Source of the DNA: Antedon bifida
Taxonomy: Eukaryota; Echinodermata; Crinoidea; Comatulida; Antedonidae
Length of the DNA stretch: 64,000 nt
Assembly (NCBI GenBank): GCA_963402885.1
Contig: OY727093.1
Coordinates: forward strand, 7,761,501-7,825,500
Direction: 5' to 3'
A program made the position numbers and the translations under genes. Positions 53,152 through 63,024 of the stretch are shown one piece after another. The notes under the pieces were generated by a model, which searched no databases, was not told where the DNA came from, and saw only the letters and a program-made list of their open reading frames with translations. Every line of letters begins with the position of its first letter. The stretch's first letter is position 1.

Positions 53152-53621
53152 GAAGAGTTGTGGTTTTATTATGTTTCTGAAACCCCGATAACTAGCATAT
53201 TGTTAGAGCATTTTTTCACTGAACAACATTACAGTATTACTCACTCTTTTTTTCTCTTTAGTGGGGTCTTCCCACTTTTATTCAATCATAATATAAATAT
53301 TGTACATTTATTCAATTAAAACAATCTAGTACTCAGCTATTTCTGAATAAAATACAGTTTTATTGTAAAATGTGATTTCTGATTACTTTTTAGGTGATAA
53401 AAAATAGATATTTAAAACATTAGCATTGTAAATATAAATAAGTTGCCTGTGCCAATTGCACTCATAGTCATAGTCATATTATATTGATTGTTTATATACA
53501 ATAACAAATAATACTTTAAACAATAATTATCGAAAAATATGAAATAGTTTCCCTATTTTTTTCAATTTGTTGTTTGGCAAATACTTTCTTCACTAAGTGT
53601 GTTTGTATATATTTTACTTTT

Positions 53622-53831
53622 TTAATGATCATCATTGGTCTGGCTAACAATACAAGGAAGCATGCAAGCCTCGCTACGACAAGGTTGATGATCACAGCGA
53701 GGGTAGGTTGCACATTTGCATGTGCCCCTTTGAGCAAATAAAAAATATTTGCAAAACATTATATAAAACAATGAGTTGTAAACTGTGGTAGACGACGCTG
53801 ATTTAGTGCAGTGGCGTTGACGTCCAGTCAT
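53622..53831 (-). CDS. Small Cys-rich ORF of unknown nature, low confidence
   Basis: 69 residues starting MTGRQRHC at an ATG (53829-53831). The second half has GTCKCATYPRCDHQPCRSEA then CMLPC, a Cys spacing that recalls zinc-binding Cys-rich tails of transposon-derived proteins, but worn. Splice-site-like words lie upstream on the same strand. No firm family assignment; may be chance. Confidence 0.22.
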   Translation of the reverse strand: MTGRQRHCTKSASSTTVYNSLFYIMFCKYFLFAQRGTCKCATYPRCDHQPCRSEACMLPCIVSQTNDDH

Positions 53832-54145
53832 TTGGTGATCTTCTTGAAGAAGGCGTTGGTAGCGAGGCGATCAAGCTTGTTTCATCTCGGTGGAAACATC
53901 TGTAAATAAGCAAAGTATTAATGAAACTTACCTCCAAAAGGTAAACAAATACCTTCCAATACCCACAGCAAGACAATCAAACTTTTGTTACATTTAGATA
54001 AGATTCTAAAGTATTCTGAGATATCACCAGTTATGCCATGTTGTTTTCTCAGCTGTTATGTTCATCAAATAATATTACTTAATACTAAATAATATTTTAA
54101 TATGCGTGATTATATAGAATTATTTAAAAGAAAAAAACTACTTAC

Positions 54146-54199
54146 CAAAAATAACTGAAGATATATTTTGTTAATCCTTGATTTGAGGCAAAGAATAAC
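54146..54199 (-). other. Possible 54-base exon of a minus-strand transcript
   Basis: On the minus strand TGTATTGTAG| precedes and |GTAAGTAG follows a 54-base stretch; another GGAG|GTAAGT donor occurs at about 53935. Splice-site words alone are weak evidence. Confidence 0.2.
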
Positions 54200-54469
54200 C
54201 TACAATACAATTAAATTAAATATAATAAAAGTATTAATAATGCAAATATAGTACAACAATTAGTTTAAACTAATCTACCATCACCAGCCTAGTAATAGTA
54301 ACTATCACACGGCCTCTGACTACAAAACGACCACCCAAAGTTGTCAAGGTTCCTGAATTTGTTTCTATTCTCACTACAAAAATAGGCCTTATTATAATAA
54401 ATATAAAGTGTGAGTGAAAGTAAGCAATGATCAATAAAATATCAATATTAAATTATTATATATTATTCC

Positions 54470-54767
54470 TGTTGTGATTTTAGGTCGGTGCTATAATGGC
54501 CTGATAATTAAAGCTACTAGGCTTACCTTAGTCAGTCCCGCCTGACCTAAATCACACAATATCCGAAGGCAGTCAATCCAAATCTATGGGTTAATTCCGG
54601 TTACGTCCGTTACTCCTGGTTTCCTGCTTCGAATAGACCGGTTCGGGCGGCGTCGAGATCCCACGTTAACATTTGCATACCCCCTGTATGCAAATCAAGC
54701 TATCGGGGCGACGCCCTCGTTCGGTCGGAGGGGTGGTCTGTTTACCCAGCGGGCGCCGTTCACAACA
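54470..54767 (-). repeat. 3' LTR of the Gypsy element (298 bp)
   Basis: Bounded by TGTTGTGA and TCACAACA. The left boundary is fixed by where the second copy at 63850 begins; the right by the terminal inverted repeat and the adjacent polypurine tract. Left flank is ...ATTCC. Confidence 0.88.
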
Positions 54768-54775
54768 CTCCTCCC
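54768..54775 (-). other. Polypurine tract
   Basis: Reads GGGAGGAG on the minus strand directly before the 3' LTR, where plus-strand DNA synthesis of LTR elements is primed. Confidence 0.65.
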
Positions 54776-55054
54776 GTGTTTGAAAAGCGGGCACCCCGTC
54801 CTGGATCCACCTCGGAGGTGAACCGGGTGATTTTCGTACGTGAAAAATACCCGATACCCGTAGCTAGGTAGACCGCTTCCAACGATCCCTTCAGGTAGTC
54901 ACTGGCCGTGGGACATGCCTGTAGCACCGTCCTCCGCTTCCCTGGATACCTGAAAGATATAAATGAAAATAAATGTGAAACGGAACCATGTTCTTTTGAA
55001 ACGGAAAATTTCTGGAAAAACTGAAAACTTCTGGTTGTGGGTGAGCCAGGGGGC
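54776..55054 (-). other. 3' untranslated stretch of the Gypsy element
   Basis: Lies between the third ORF and the polypurine tract. Short open frames on both strands show no domain or conserved feature. Confidence 0.5.
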
Positions 55055-56863
55055 TCAAAGGAGATCTCGACCGTTCTTCCATGTCAGATCAATGACCTGC
55101 ATGGGGCTCCGGTCGAGCACCTGTCCCACGGCGACGGCGGTCGCCCACAGCAGATGAGGTGCTCCAACTGGGTATCCGGCAGGAGGATAGTCCGGTCCGT
55201 TGGACCCCATCAGCAATCGCCGATCTTCATTGGTAGCGATGAAACGCAGGCCCTTGCGTTGATCGGCCATAAAACCCGTCACTCGGCTGGTCACGCTAAA
55301 GTATGTCCTGGGGAAATGTCGAAGGTAGGCGGTGGCTACGGCTTCCGTGGAAGCGTAGTCTGCCAGAAGCAGACGCTGTTCCTTCAACACACGACTTAGA
55401 CGTAGGATGTCCAAGACGCGAAAGTAGCACTCCTCCCCAGTGACATCGCCTTGAACTCCAGAGACTTCAAGACACAGGATGCGGTGGTGGCGGCCGTCCA
55501 AGCAACGACCCAACACCCTCTTTAGCAGTAGATCTTGTCTCGGCCAATCTGTAGGCGGGGCCGAATGGTCCAACCCCACTCTCCCGATTACTCGAACATC
55601 TCGAGTTCGGGCTAAGGCCAGAAGCCTATCGAATTGGACCGTTGTCGGCGAGTAGCCAGGATCTTGTCTCGGCCAATCTGTAGGCGGGGCCGAATGGTCC
55701 AACCCCACTCTCCCGATTACTCGAACATCTCGAGTTCGGGCTAAGGCCAGAAGCCTATCGAATTGGACCGTTGTCGGCGAGTAGCCAGGAGCCACTCCCA
55801 CGCCCACCGCACAGCCGTTCCTCGCCAGTCCGCCAATCTCCCGCTCGGTGGGGTAAGTGGTTGGATCGCCAAACAGGGCAATCCCGCCTACCACTTCCAC
55901 AGGCTGTGTTCCACTTCTCACCCGCACCGCTCGCTCCACGTCCCAGAGGTCCGCTCGTCGGGAAAGTTGCAGGTCCCTCTGCAACCGGTCCAAATGAAAA
56001 CAGGCGTCGAACACTTTGGGCGCCGAACCAAGCGAAGCCGATGTACCCTGCACAATCGGTGGCGCCGCCACTGATCTACCATCCTTCGGTGCCGGGGCAT
56101 CGCGCTTGGTCGGTCGTTCTCCATGATCTCCACCTGCCGCTTTCCTCTTTGTAGACTTTTTGGCGGTCTGGTCCACTGCCGGCTCCTCCTCCTCAGCCCG
56201 ACGACCACACTCCTTCACAAGCTCTTCACCAAAAGAGGCGATGAGAGCGATCACACAGCGCCAGTGTATGAGAGCTGACGGGTGACTGATAACCGGAGCT
56301 ATCGTGAGAGGCGGGGGCCTCTTTCCCCCAATCACCCGTGTCAGCATAAGGACAGCACTACGAGTTTTCCTATCCGGAGGTAGGACATCAGTGCCATCCC
56401 CCATAAGGTGCTGGACGTTAAGGAGACTTCTCAGGTCCTCCGGTGTTCTGCCTTTACCAAGGCCCTCCTCTGCCAAACTGGTGAGTGCCCGCCACTGCAC
56501 CCGTGCCCTCCGCCACGAACTCCGTTCCAGTGGTCGGAAACATGCTGGGGCATGTGTCTTCGTGACGTGGACCCGCATGTTGCTCACTGGTCCACATCCC
56601 AGATGGCATTTCGGTTTCTGCTTGGCTGGGGTGCTCGCCACCGGGCAAGCCCCTCTCGTATCCCCAGCCACTGCTTCTTCCTTCGGGGTCATCAGATGGC
56701 AGATTGGTTTCCCCTTGGCTGGGGTGCTCGCCGCCGGGCAAGCCCCTCCCGTATCCCCAGCCACCGTCAGTTCCTCCTGTACCCCCGGACTAGCCAGGAG
56801 CACATCCTCCTCCATCTCGGAAATCTCCGTTTCACTCTCGTCCGCAAACGGTAACTGATCCAT
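55055..56863 (-). CDS. Third ORF of the Gypsy element: C2H2 finger plus TatD-nuclease-like domain
   Basis: 602 residues, starting 33 bases after the pol stop. It occupies the position where env-like genes sit in some Gypsy elements but shows no signal peptide or membrane span. Seen: an acidic N-terminus, two similar repeats around ACP.ASTPAK, a C2H2-type finger (about 86-104), a Lys/Arg-rich stretch (about 235-254) that could be a nuclear signal, and from about 284 a domain resembling TatD-family metal-dependent nucleases: it opens FDACFHLDRL (compare the D-x-H-x-H-L-D start of TatD), contains VIGRVGLDH (compare IGE.GLD) and ends with an RRLLMGSNGPDYPP block (compare LLLETDAP). The ORF has internal tandem repeats. 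A pyrimidine tract ending in CAG immediately before its ATG suggests a spliced subgenomic RNA. Function is inference. Confidence 0.8.
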   Translation of the reverse strand: MDQLPFADESETEISEMEEDVLLASPGVQEELTVAGDTGGACPAASTPAKGKPICHLMTPKEEAVAGDTRGACPVASTPAKQKPKCHLGCGPVSNMRVHVTKTHAPACFRPLERSSWRRARVQWRALTSLAEEGLGKGRTPEDLRSLLNVQHLMGDGTDVLPPDRKTRSAVLMLTRVIGGKRPPPLTIAPVISHPSALIHWRCVIALIASFGEELVKECGRRAEEEEPAVDQTAKKSTKRKAAGGDHGERPTKRDAPAPKDGRSVAAPPIVQGTSASLGSAPKVFDACFHLDRLQRDLQLSRRADLWDVERAVRVRSGTQPVEVVGGIALFGDPTTYPTEREIGGLARNGCAVGVGVAPGYSPTTVQFDRLLALARTRDVRVIGRVGLDHSAPPTDWPRQDPGYSPTTVQFDRLLALARTRDVRVIGRVGLDHSAPPTDWPRQDLLLKRVLGRCLDGRHHRILCLEVSGVQGDVTGEECYFRVLDILRLSRVLKEQRLLLADYASTEAVATAYLRHFPRTYFSVTSRVTGFMADQRKGLRFIATNEDRRLLMGSNGPDYPPAGYPVGAPHLLWATAVAVGQVLDRSPMQVIDLTWKNGRDLL

Positions 56864-56896
56864 ATCTGAGGAAGAAGAGAAGGTAAACGTGAGTAC

Positions 56897-59800
56897 TTAG
56901 TTGTTAACTGAGGACTTGCAGTCCGCACATCGATATAAGTCGATGTCCAAGGCCTCAGATGGTGCAATATTCACACATGCACCGTGGTACCACACCTCGC
57001 AATAGTCACATTGTATCATAAACGAGCCGGCCCAGGGCTGGCGACATAGACAATACAACGGTCCTGCATCCGGATCTGTAGGTGGAGAGAGAGAAGGTAA
57101 ATTAAAATCAGCCAGCCATTTAGGAAGCTGTCGATCCCGACAGGGCTTCAGCTTGTCATGATTTAAAACCACCGTCTTATTTCTCAGCTGCACCTGAAAT
57201 AAACAAGAACTAATAACCTTAGTAATAATACCGGGCCCCTTCCAGGGAGGACATAATTTCTTGCACTTTCCCCGAGGGGTAGCGTTGTCAAGAACGTAGA
57301 CTTTGTCCCCACATTGGTATGGACGTTCCAGTACTCGAAGATCATAGTCCCGTTTCATTCTCTTCTGAGTCTGCTTTAGCGTTTCCCTAGCGATGCCATG
57401 GGCATCACAGATCGCTTTTACCAAGTCTGCAACGTAGGTGGCGGCTTCCTGCTCATCGGTGGACCGGCATTCTCCGAACATGAGATCAGCTGGTAAATTA
57501 ACCTCTCGGCCCAGCATCAGCATGTTTGGAGTGAAACCAGTCGAGCGGTTCACCGTGGCGCGTAGTGCACCAGCAATCTGCGGCAGATATACATCCCAGT
57601 CTCGCTGTCTCTTCCCAACGAAGCATCGTACAGCATCCATTAGTGTGCGATTAAATCGCTCTACTTGACCATTAGCCGCCGGTCGGTAGCTTGTCGTCCG
57701 GGTCTTGTGGATCTGTAAAACTTTACATAAAGATGCAAACAATTCACTTTCAAAATTTCTCCCCTGGTCTGAGTGTAACTGAAAAGGTACACCGAATCTA
57801 GAGAAAAAGTCCCTTACTAGGGCTCTAGCGGTTACCTCCGCAACTTGAGACGGGAGCGGGCTGATCTCAACCCATTTTGTGAATTGGTCGACCATCATCA
57901 GAATGTAGATGTTTCCCTGTTCAGTTTTTGGTAACGGGCCAAGGAAATCGATATGTATGCGTTCCATAGGAACACCGGCCTGGAATTCGGTCAACTGGTG
58001 TCGACCTTGGCGAGTGGCCTTCTTGCTTCTATTACAAATGTTGCAAGTCTGTACATACCTCTGTATATCCCCGGCCATACCGTACCAGAAAAACTTCTCC
58101 TTCAGTCGAAACTTGGTCCGGGCGACCCCTTGATGACCCGCCGATGGCAAATCATGATGTAACCTAAGAGCTACGGCGTGTAGCTCCTTGGGCAACACAA
58201 GTAGTCGTCCGGTACCCTCTGCTTGGTTGATGAACAGTATACCTGCTTCCGTGAGATTCAGGCGTTGTCTGTTCAGCCAGTAGTGTTTGGTGGCAGCGCT
58301 GGAGATAAACAGCTGATTCTCGGAGGGTTCCCCATTCTGCAACCAGTCCAGAACAGGTGCCAAGTCAGGATCACTCGTTTGATGTTGCCGTAGCTCGTCC
58401 AGTGAGTAACCCCAACACTCGGCTCCCTTCGGGCGTAGCTGTACTGCAGACACTCGTCCACCGTCGTCGTCCTGTAGGAAAGAAAACTGAATCGTACCGT
58501 TAGTAGCAGTCCGTGATACTTCTATACTTACTTGTCCACCGGGGTCCCAAGGAACATCGTCCCCTGGCAGAGTACCCTCCGGGTGGTCCACGGCTACCTG
58601 GTGTACGTGGGCGATGGGCACAACGTCGTCTACTTCATCTTGGAACGCTGACCATCTTGCATCTGCTCGTTGACAGTACGAACAGCCCCCACAGGGAAGC
58701 CCTTCAAGCGCAGGCCGTTCGTGGCTACTGTCATGAGTTTCTGGTCGGCGAGAAAGAGCATCGGCGTTGCCATGGTGTTGTCCTCGGCGGTGCTCAATCA
58801 GCAGGTGGTACTGGCTCAGCTCCTCGATCCACCGAGCGAGTTGCCCCTGTGGTTGCTTGAAGTTGAGGAGCCAGGTCAGGCTGTTGTGATCCGTCCGCAC
58901 TCTAAAAGGTCTGCCTAGAAGGTAGTGCCTAAAATGCCTAGTCATGAACACAATTGCTAGCAACTCCTTGCGTGTAGTGCAATAGTTCCGTTGTTCATGA
59001 GTTAGACGGGCACTTGCGTATGCAATTACCTTCTCTTTACCTTCCTGTACCTGGAGCAGCTCGCCTCCCAGCGCTTGATCCGAAGCGTCGACATCCAGAA
59101 TAAATTCATCAGTCCCGTTCGGCAAGGCGAGTAGAGGAGGTTGAACAAGAGCAGCTTTCAGGCCGGTGAACGCTTGTTGTTGTTCCTCATCCCAGTGAAA
59201 CTTCACCTCTTTTTTAGTGAGTTCATATAGAGGTGCAGCTAAACCAGCAAAGTTCCCAATGAACTCTCTATGGTAGTTAGCCAACCCCAAGAACTGCTGT
59301 ACTTCTCTCAGATTGGTAGGTGTCGGCCAGTCCTGAACAGCCTTTATATCCGAATCGGACACCGCCACAGTATCCTCACCAACGATTCGCCCTAAAAATT
59401 CAACCTGTTTCTGAAAGAAAACACACTTTTTAGGTTTGAGTTTAAAGTTGTTAATACGAAATCGTTGCAGCACCTGAGAGAGGTTGCTGAGATGATCTTC
59501 GAACGTTTTACCTAGCACGACAATGTCATCGAGAAACGCCAACACAATATCCCACGTCAATCCCCGAAGCACCAAACCCATGGCACGGGAGAAAGTTGCA
59601 GGACAATTGGTAAGACCAAATGGCATTTTAACGAATTCATACAAGCCATGCTTGGTGATAAACGCTGTCTTCTTACGGTCTTCATCTTTCATCCTAATCT
59701 GCCAGTACCCCCAAATCGCGTCCAGTTTAGAAAACCAGATATTCCCCGACAGTGTGTCAAGGCAATCACGAATTAGAGGTAATGGATACGCATCTTTAGT

Positions 59801-61033
59801 AGTAATGTTGTTGAGAGCTCGATAGTCAATGCAAAAGCGCACAGAACCATCGCGCTTCCGGACCAACACAGGCGGTGATGCCCACTCGGACATGGATGGT
59901 TGAATAACACCAGCCTCCAACATCTTTTTTATCTCCTTCTCTTCCTCCCCCACAAAGCGCAGAGGAGTATGGCGGAGCCGTTGCCGGATTGGTGAGGCAT
60001 CTCCAGTGTCGATGCTGTGTTCAATATCACCAAAGGTGCCAATGTCGAATTGATGAGCGGCGAAGACATCCTGGTAATCAACCAATAGCTTAGTGAGCGC
60101 GTCAGCCTCTTCACTCGCGAGATTAGATCTCGAAGAGTCCAACATGCCCACTAGGTGCGCCGGCACCCCCTCGGGTTGGTTACCGTCATCGTCCGCTTGG
60201 TTCAACAAAGCATCATCGGTCGGAGTCGCCTCCGTCTGGAACACACTCACCCCTTCAGCTTCGCTTGCCGTACCTATCGGTCTACCCTTTTTCATAGTGA
60301 GGTAGTGGTCAGATGTATTGATGACACAGATGCATGGCGCATCAGTGCGTAGATGTAAAGTTGCCGGTATCGCCACATCGTCAGTAGTTTCTATAAAGAA
60401 ATCAGGCATAGATAAATTGTTAGTCACAAGTTTACATTTAACATGAGCGGCTGAGTGAGGAGGAATTACTCTCCGTTTAGCCACTGTTACCTGGGCAACC
60501 CTAGGTTCCACCGGTGAATCCCCTCTTAGAGATATGGTACTACCCCCAATTGCCAGAAGCAAATTTCCACAATCGATAACGGCTCCTTGTGGATGAAGAA
60601 AATCACCACCCAAGAGCATATCGTCATTGATGGGAGCAACATAAAAGAATTCATGGTACTCTTTGGTTCCCAATGTAAACTGTAGAGGCCCCACCTTCGA
60701 ACCTGGCATAGATGTCCCCCTCCCTGCCAAAGTAAAGGACAGGGTGGACACCACAGGTGGTGCCGGATCTAGACTTTTATAAACCTTATCGGATAGTATG
60801 GTAAAATCCGCTGCAGTGTCCACGACTGCGTCAATTTTTGTACCATTTACAAAAGCAGTTGCATGCAACGCATTCAACGATTTTACCCTGTTGATAACAA
60901 TCCGAGGTTGAGTCTCTTCAGTTTTGGTTGTCGTCGGTGTCGATGATTCAATCAGCCCTGAGCTAATTGTAGATGGCTCGATGATCGTCACAGGATTCGG
61001 TGCTACCTCCTCTGTATTTACAGGCTTGGCCAT
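56897..61033 (-). CDS. pol: Gypsy pol polyprotein with C-terminal PHD finger
   Basis: 1378 residues. Domains by eye: aspartic protease (about 55-160), reverse transcriptase (about 385-560, with the MPFGLTNCPATF and LDD region), RNase H (about 640-765), integrase HHCC zinc domain (about 955-1005), integrase core (about 1022-1180), GPY/F-like module (about 1240-1300) and, last, a C4HC3 PHD finger (about 1327-1373: CLC, CDYC, WYHGAC, CADC). It makes and integrates the DNA copy. A terminal PHD finger could read histone tails and steer integration, as chromodomains do in chromoviruses; that role is inference. Gag lies upstream in another frame, as is common in the family. Confidence 0.95.
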   Translation of the reverse strand: MAKPVNTEEVAPNPVTIIEPSTISSGLIESSTPTTTKTEETQPRIVINRVKSLNALHATAFVNGTKIDAVVDTAADFTILSDKVYKSLDPAPPVVSTLSFTLAGRGTSMPGSKVGPLQFTLGTKEYHEFFYVAPINDDMLLGGDFLHPQGAVIDCGNLLLAIGGSTISLRGDSPVEPRVAQVTVAKRRVIPPHSAAHVKCKLVTNNLSMPDFFIETTDDVAIPATLHLRTDAPCICVINTSDHYLTMKKGRPIGTASEAEGVSVFQTEATPTDDALLNQADDDGNQPEGVPAHLVGMLDSSRSNLASEEADALTKLLVDYQDVFAAHQFDIGTFGDIEHSIDTGDASPIRQRLRHTPLRFVGEEEKEIKKMLEAGVIQPSMSEWASPPVLVRKRDGSVRFCIDYRALNNITTKDAYPLPLIRDCLDTLSGNIWFSKLDAIWGYWQIRMKDEDRKKTAFITKHGLYEFVKMPFGLTNCPATFSRAMGLVLRGLTWDIVLAFLDDIVVLGKTFEDHLSNLSQVLQRFRINNFKLKPKKCVFFQKQVEFLGRIVGEDTVAVSDSDIKAVQDWPTPTNLREVQQFLGLANYHREFIGNFAGLAAPLYELTKKEVKFHWDEEQQQAFTGLKAALVQPPLLALPNGTDEFILDVDASDQALGGELLQVQEGKEKVIAYASARLTHEQRNYCTTRKELLAIVFMTRHFRHYLLGRPFRVRTDHNSLTWLLNFKQPQGQLARWIEELSQYHLLIEHRRGQHHGNADALSRRPETHDSSHERPALEGLPCGGCSYCQRADARWSAFQDEVDDVVPIAHVHQVAVDHPEGTLPGDDVPWDPGGQVSIEVSRTATNGTIQFSFLQDDDGGRVSAVQLRPKGAECWGYSLDELRQHQTSDPDLAPVLDWLQNGEPSENQLFISSAATKHYWLNRQRLNLTEAGILFINQAEGTGRLLVLPKELHAVALRLHHDLPSAGHQGVARTKFRLKEKFFWYGMAGDIQRYVQTCNICNRSKKATRQGRHQLTEFQAGVPMERIHIDFLGPLPKTEQGNIYILMMVDQFTKWVEISPLPSQVAEVTARALVRDFFSRFGVPFQLHSDQGRNFESELFASLCKVLQIHKTRTTSYRPAANGQVERFNRTLMDAVRCFVGKRQRDWDVYLPQIAGALRATVNRSTGFTPNMLMLGREVNLPADLMFGECRSTDEQEAATYVADLVKAICDAHGIARETLKQTQKRMKRDYDLRVLERPYQCGDKVYVLDNATPRGKCKKLCPPWKGPGIITKVISSCLFQVQLRNKTVVLNHDKLKPCRDRQLPKWLADFNLPSLSPPTDPDAGPLYCLCRQPWAGSFMIQCDYCEVWYHGACVNIAPSEALDIDLYRCADCKSSVNN

Positions 61034-61122
61034 CGGGCCCAGCTTGGAGATAGTTGACGAGCCACCATCTTCCTGGCCAGCTTCCGGAACCGGGTTAGGT
61101 CGTCGGCCCTCTGACCCAACCC

Positions 61123-63024
61123 TTACTCGTTTAACGGATCCTGCTCATTGCCACTAACCTGACGCAAACGGCTCGCTAACCTCGGACACTCCCTGCGGAA
61201 ATGTCCCACCTCCTTACATTCAAAGCAAGCTAGTTCACCTGGTCTCATGAAACGCATGAGCTGATCCAATTGATTCCGCATGGCGGCAATCTCCGTGTTC
61301 ACGGTGTTCTCCACCCGTCCCAGATTGGTGTTCAACGTCTGGAAATTACTCTCCACAGCGGCCAAACGGGCCTCCGTAGTAGGAGTATTGTTGGTGGGTG
61401 GCACCGACGTCACAGTTCGAGGCTGGTTCTGGCCGTCCGTAGGTGCGGGTTCCGGAGGAACCCAAGCTGGTGCTGGCCTCTGAAACGTCACACGGTTTCC
61501 CCTCATAGGCCTCCCTCGCACCTGCTTAATGGATACCTCATCGCCAGTTTCACCCTCGGTATCGTCCTGGTCTTCTGAAGGTAGCTGAAAAGATAGTGGG
61601 GGTGCAAAAGAAGTACGGACCGTAGACCTAACATGAGGTTTCACGGTATCCTTAACCTTACTCTTACGTTTACTATATAGCCCCCTATAACTATCATATT
61701 TTTCAAACTCCCTAATAGCTCTGGGAATAGTTGAACAGTGCTTGTGCATGACGTGCCTACCTACTTCTGCGTCCCTGCACCCAATACAAAACCTAACTAC
61801 TACGGCTTGCTCCTGGATCCACTCCTTGGGCAAATCCTTAAACGCCTTTCTAGTCAGGGTTAGCACTCTATCTCCCCATTCCTCTATAGTCTCTCCCTCA
61901 TTTTGTGTAGCAGTCTCTAATTTAGCTTGGAGGACTGCGGGGAGCTCGTCCTCATTAAAGCGTCGGTTGAAAGCTTTAATGATCTGCCTAAAGCCCATAT
62001 CAGCGTCCATTTCTATTAGATTCACATAGAACTCAGCCGCCACCCCGTCTAAACACCAAGTAAGGACGTCCTTACTTTCACGGTTTGTGAGTTCCTGCTC
62101 ATCTATAAATGAAGCCAATCGGCGCTTAAAAAAGGACCAGTTGTCTCCCCTCCCCCTAAACGTTAGAGACCTAGGTATATCTTTTTTACGCATCCTCCTA
62201 CGTTCTAAAAGACACTGCCGGCCTTCATAGTGCCTGATACTCGGGGTAGTCCTAAGACACTCCACTGCTGTCCTAGCCCCTGCACTATGTCTATCCGACT
62301 CTCTACTCCTGCTACTATCAGTATCAGTACCATCTCTACTAAGGTCACTATCGCTGGTCGATGGAGATCGACGGCGAGCCCTAGTTTTAGACCTAGCGTT
62401 TTTAGATAGTCTCCTGGGGAGTCTTTCCTCCTCGTCCTCCCTAGAGCTAAAACACGAGTCTAATGTTATTGGAGATGGCTTTTTGATGTAGCTCCTACGT
62501 TGTGTTGACCTACTCTTACTTCTATCCGGGTCAGAACGCCCAGCGGAGGTGGACGGCATATAAGCCCTAAGCCCACCTTCGAGATGACGAGGATCACTAG
62601 CAGGTCCTGCAGTATAATACGTACCTGGTACGTCTAATAAAGGAGTAGCCTGGGGCGATGAGAGGACGTGGTATCGACCACTATGGCCCCCGTCATTTTG
62701 TACCCTGTATGCCCCTTCTATATCTACAGGTTGTGCGACCTGCGACCCCCTTCTGGCCGATCTATTTTGTTTTTCCACTAGAGGGGACACATTATCAATC
62801 ATCTGGCCTACGCCTCCACCTAAACTCGGATTCGGTTGAAAATCCAGGTAGTCAACTAACCTGGCAGTACCGGCTATTCCGTGTATCTGGTGAATATTAG
62901 AGGACGTAATGTTGCCATGTGTAGCCCGCCATTTAATTATCCTAGCTGCTCGTTTCTTCCCTACATTAGGGACTCCATGAAGGTCTTGCACTGGGCAAAA
63001 GTTAACCTTAACCTTATTAGACAT
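61123..63024 (-). CDS. gag: Gypsy gag with N-terminal helix-hairpin-helix and C-terminal zinc knuckle
   Basis: 633 residues. Residues about 10-55 (LHGVPNVGKKRAARIIKWR, then IHQIHGI) look like a helix-hairpin-helix DNA-binding motif of the ComEA kind, unusual in a gag. A long Arg/Ser-rich stretch with many SR and RS pairs follows (about 165-250), then a capsid-like region (about 285-440, with WSFFKRRLASFI and ETIEEWGDRV), then a CCHC zinc knuckle (C-x2-C-x4-H-x4-C, about 600-613). Gag forms the particle and packages RNA. Confidence 0.9.
   Translation of the reverse strand: MSNKVKVNFCPVQDLHGVPNVGKKRAARIIKWRATHGNITSSNIHQIHGIAGTARLVDYLDFQPNPSLGGGVGQMIDNVSPLVEKQNRSARRGSQVAQPVDIEGAYRVQNDGGHSGRYHVLSSPQATPLLDVPGTYYTAGPASDPRHLEGGLRAYMPSTSAGRSDPDRSKSRSTQRRSYIKKPSPITLDSCFSSREDEEERLPRRLSKNARSKTRARRRSPSTSDSDLSRDGTDTDSSRSRESDRHSAGARTAVECLRTTPSIRHYEGRQCLLERRRMRKKDIPRSLTFRGRGDNWSFFKRRLASFIDEQELTNRESKDVLTWCLDGVAAEFYVNLIEMDADMGFRQIIKAFNRRFNEDELPAVLQAKLETATQNEGETIEEWGDRVLTLTRKAFKDLPKEWIQEQAVVVRFCIGCRDAEVGRHVMHKHCSTIPRAIREFEKYDSYRGLYSKRKSKVKDTVKPHVRSTVRTSFAPPLSFQLPSEDQDDTEGETGDEVSIKQVRGRPMRGNRVTFQRPAPAWVPPEPAPTDGQNQPRTVTSVPPTNNTPTTEARLAAVESNFQTLNTNLGRVENTVNTEIAAMRNQLDQLMRFMRPGELACFECKEVGHFRRECPRLASRLRQVSGNEQDPLNE

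Noticed and set aside
55763-56154. Plus-strand frames opposite the third ORF of the Gypsy element
   Set aside because: Shadows of the minus-strand reading frame.
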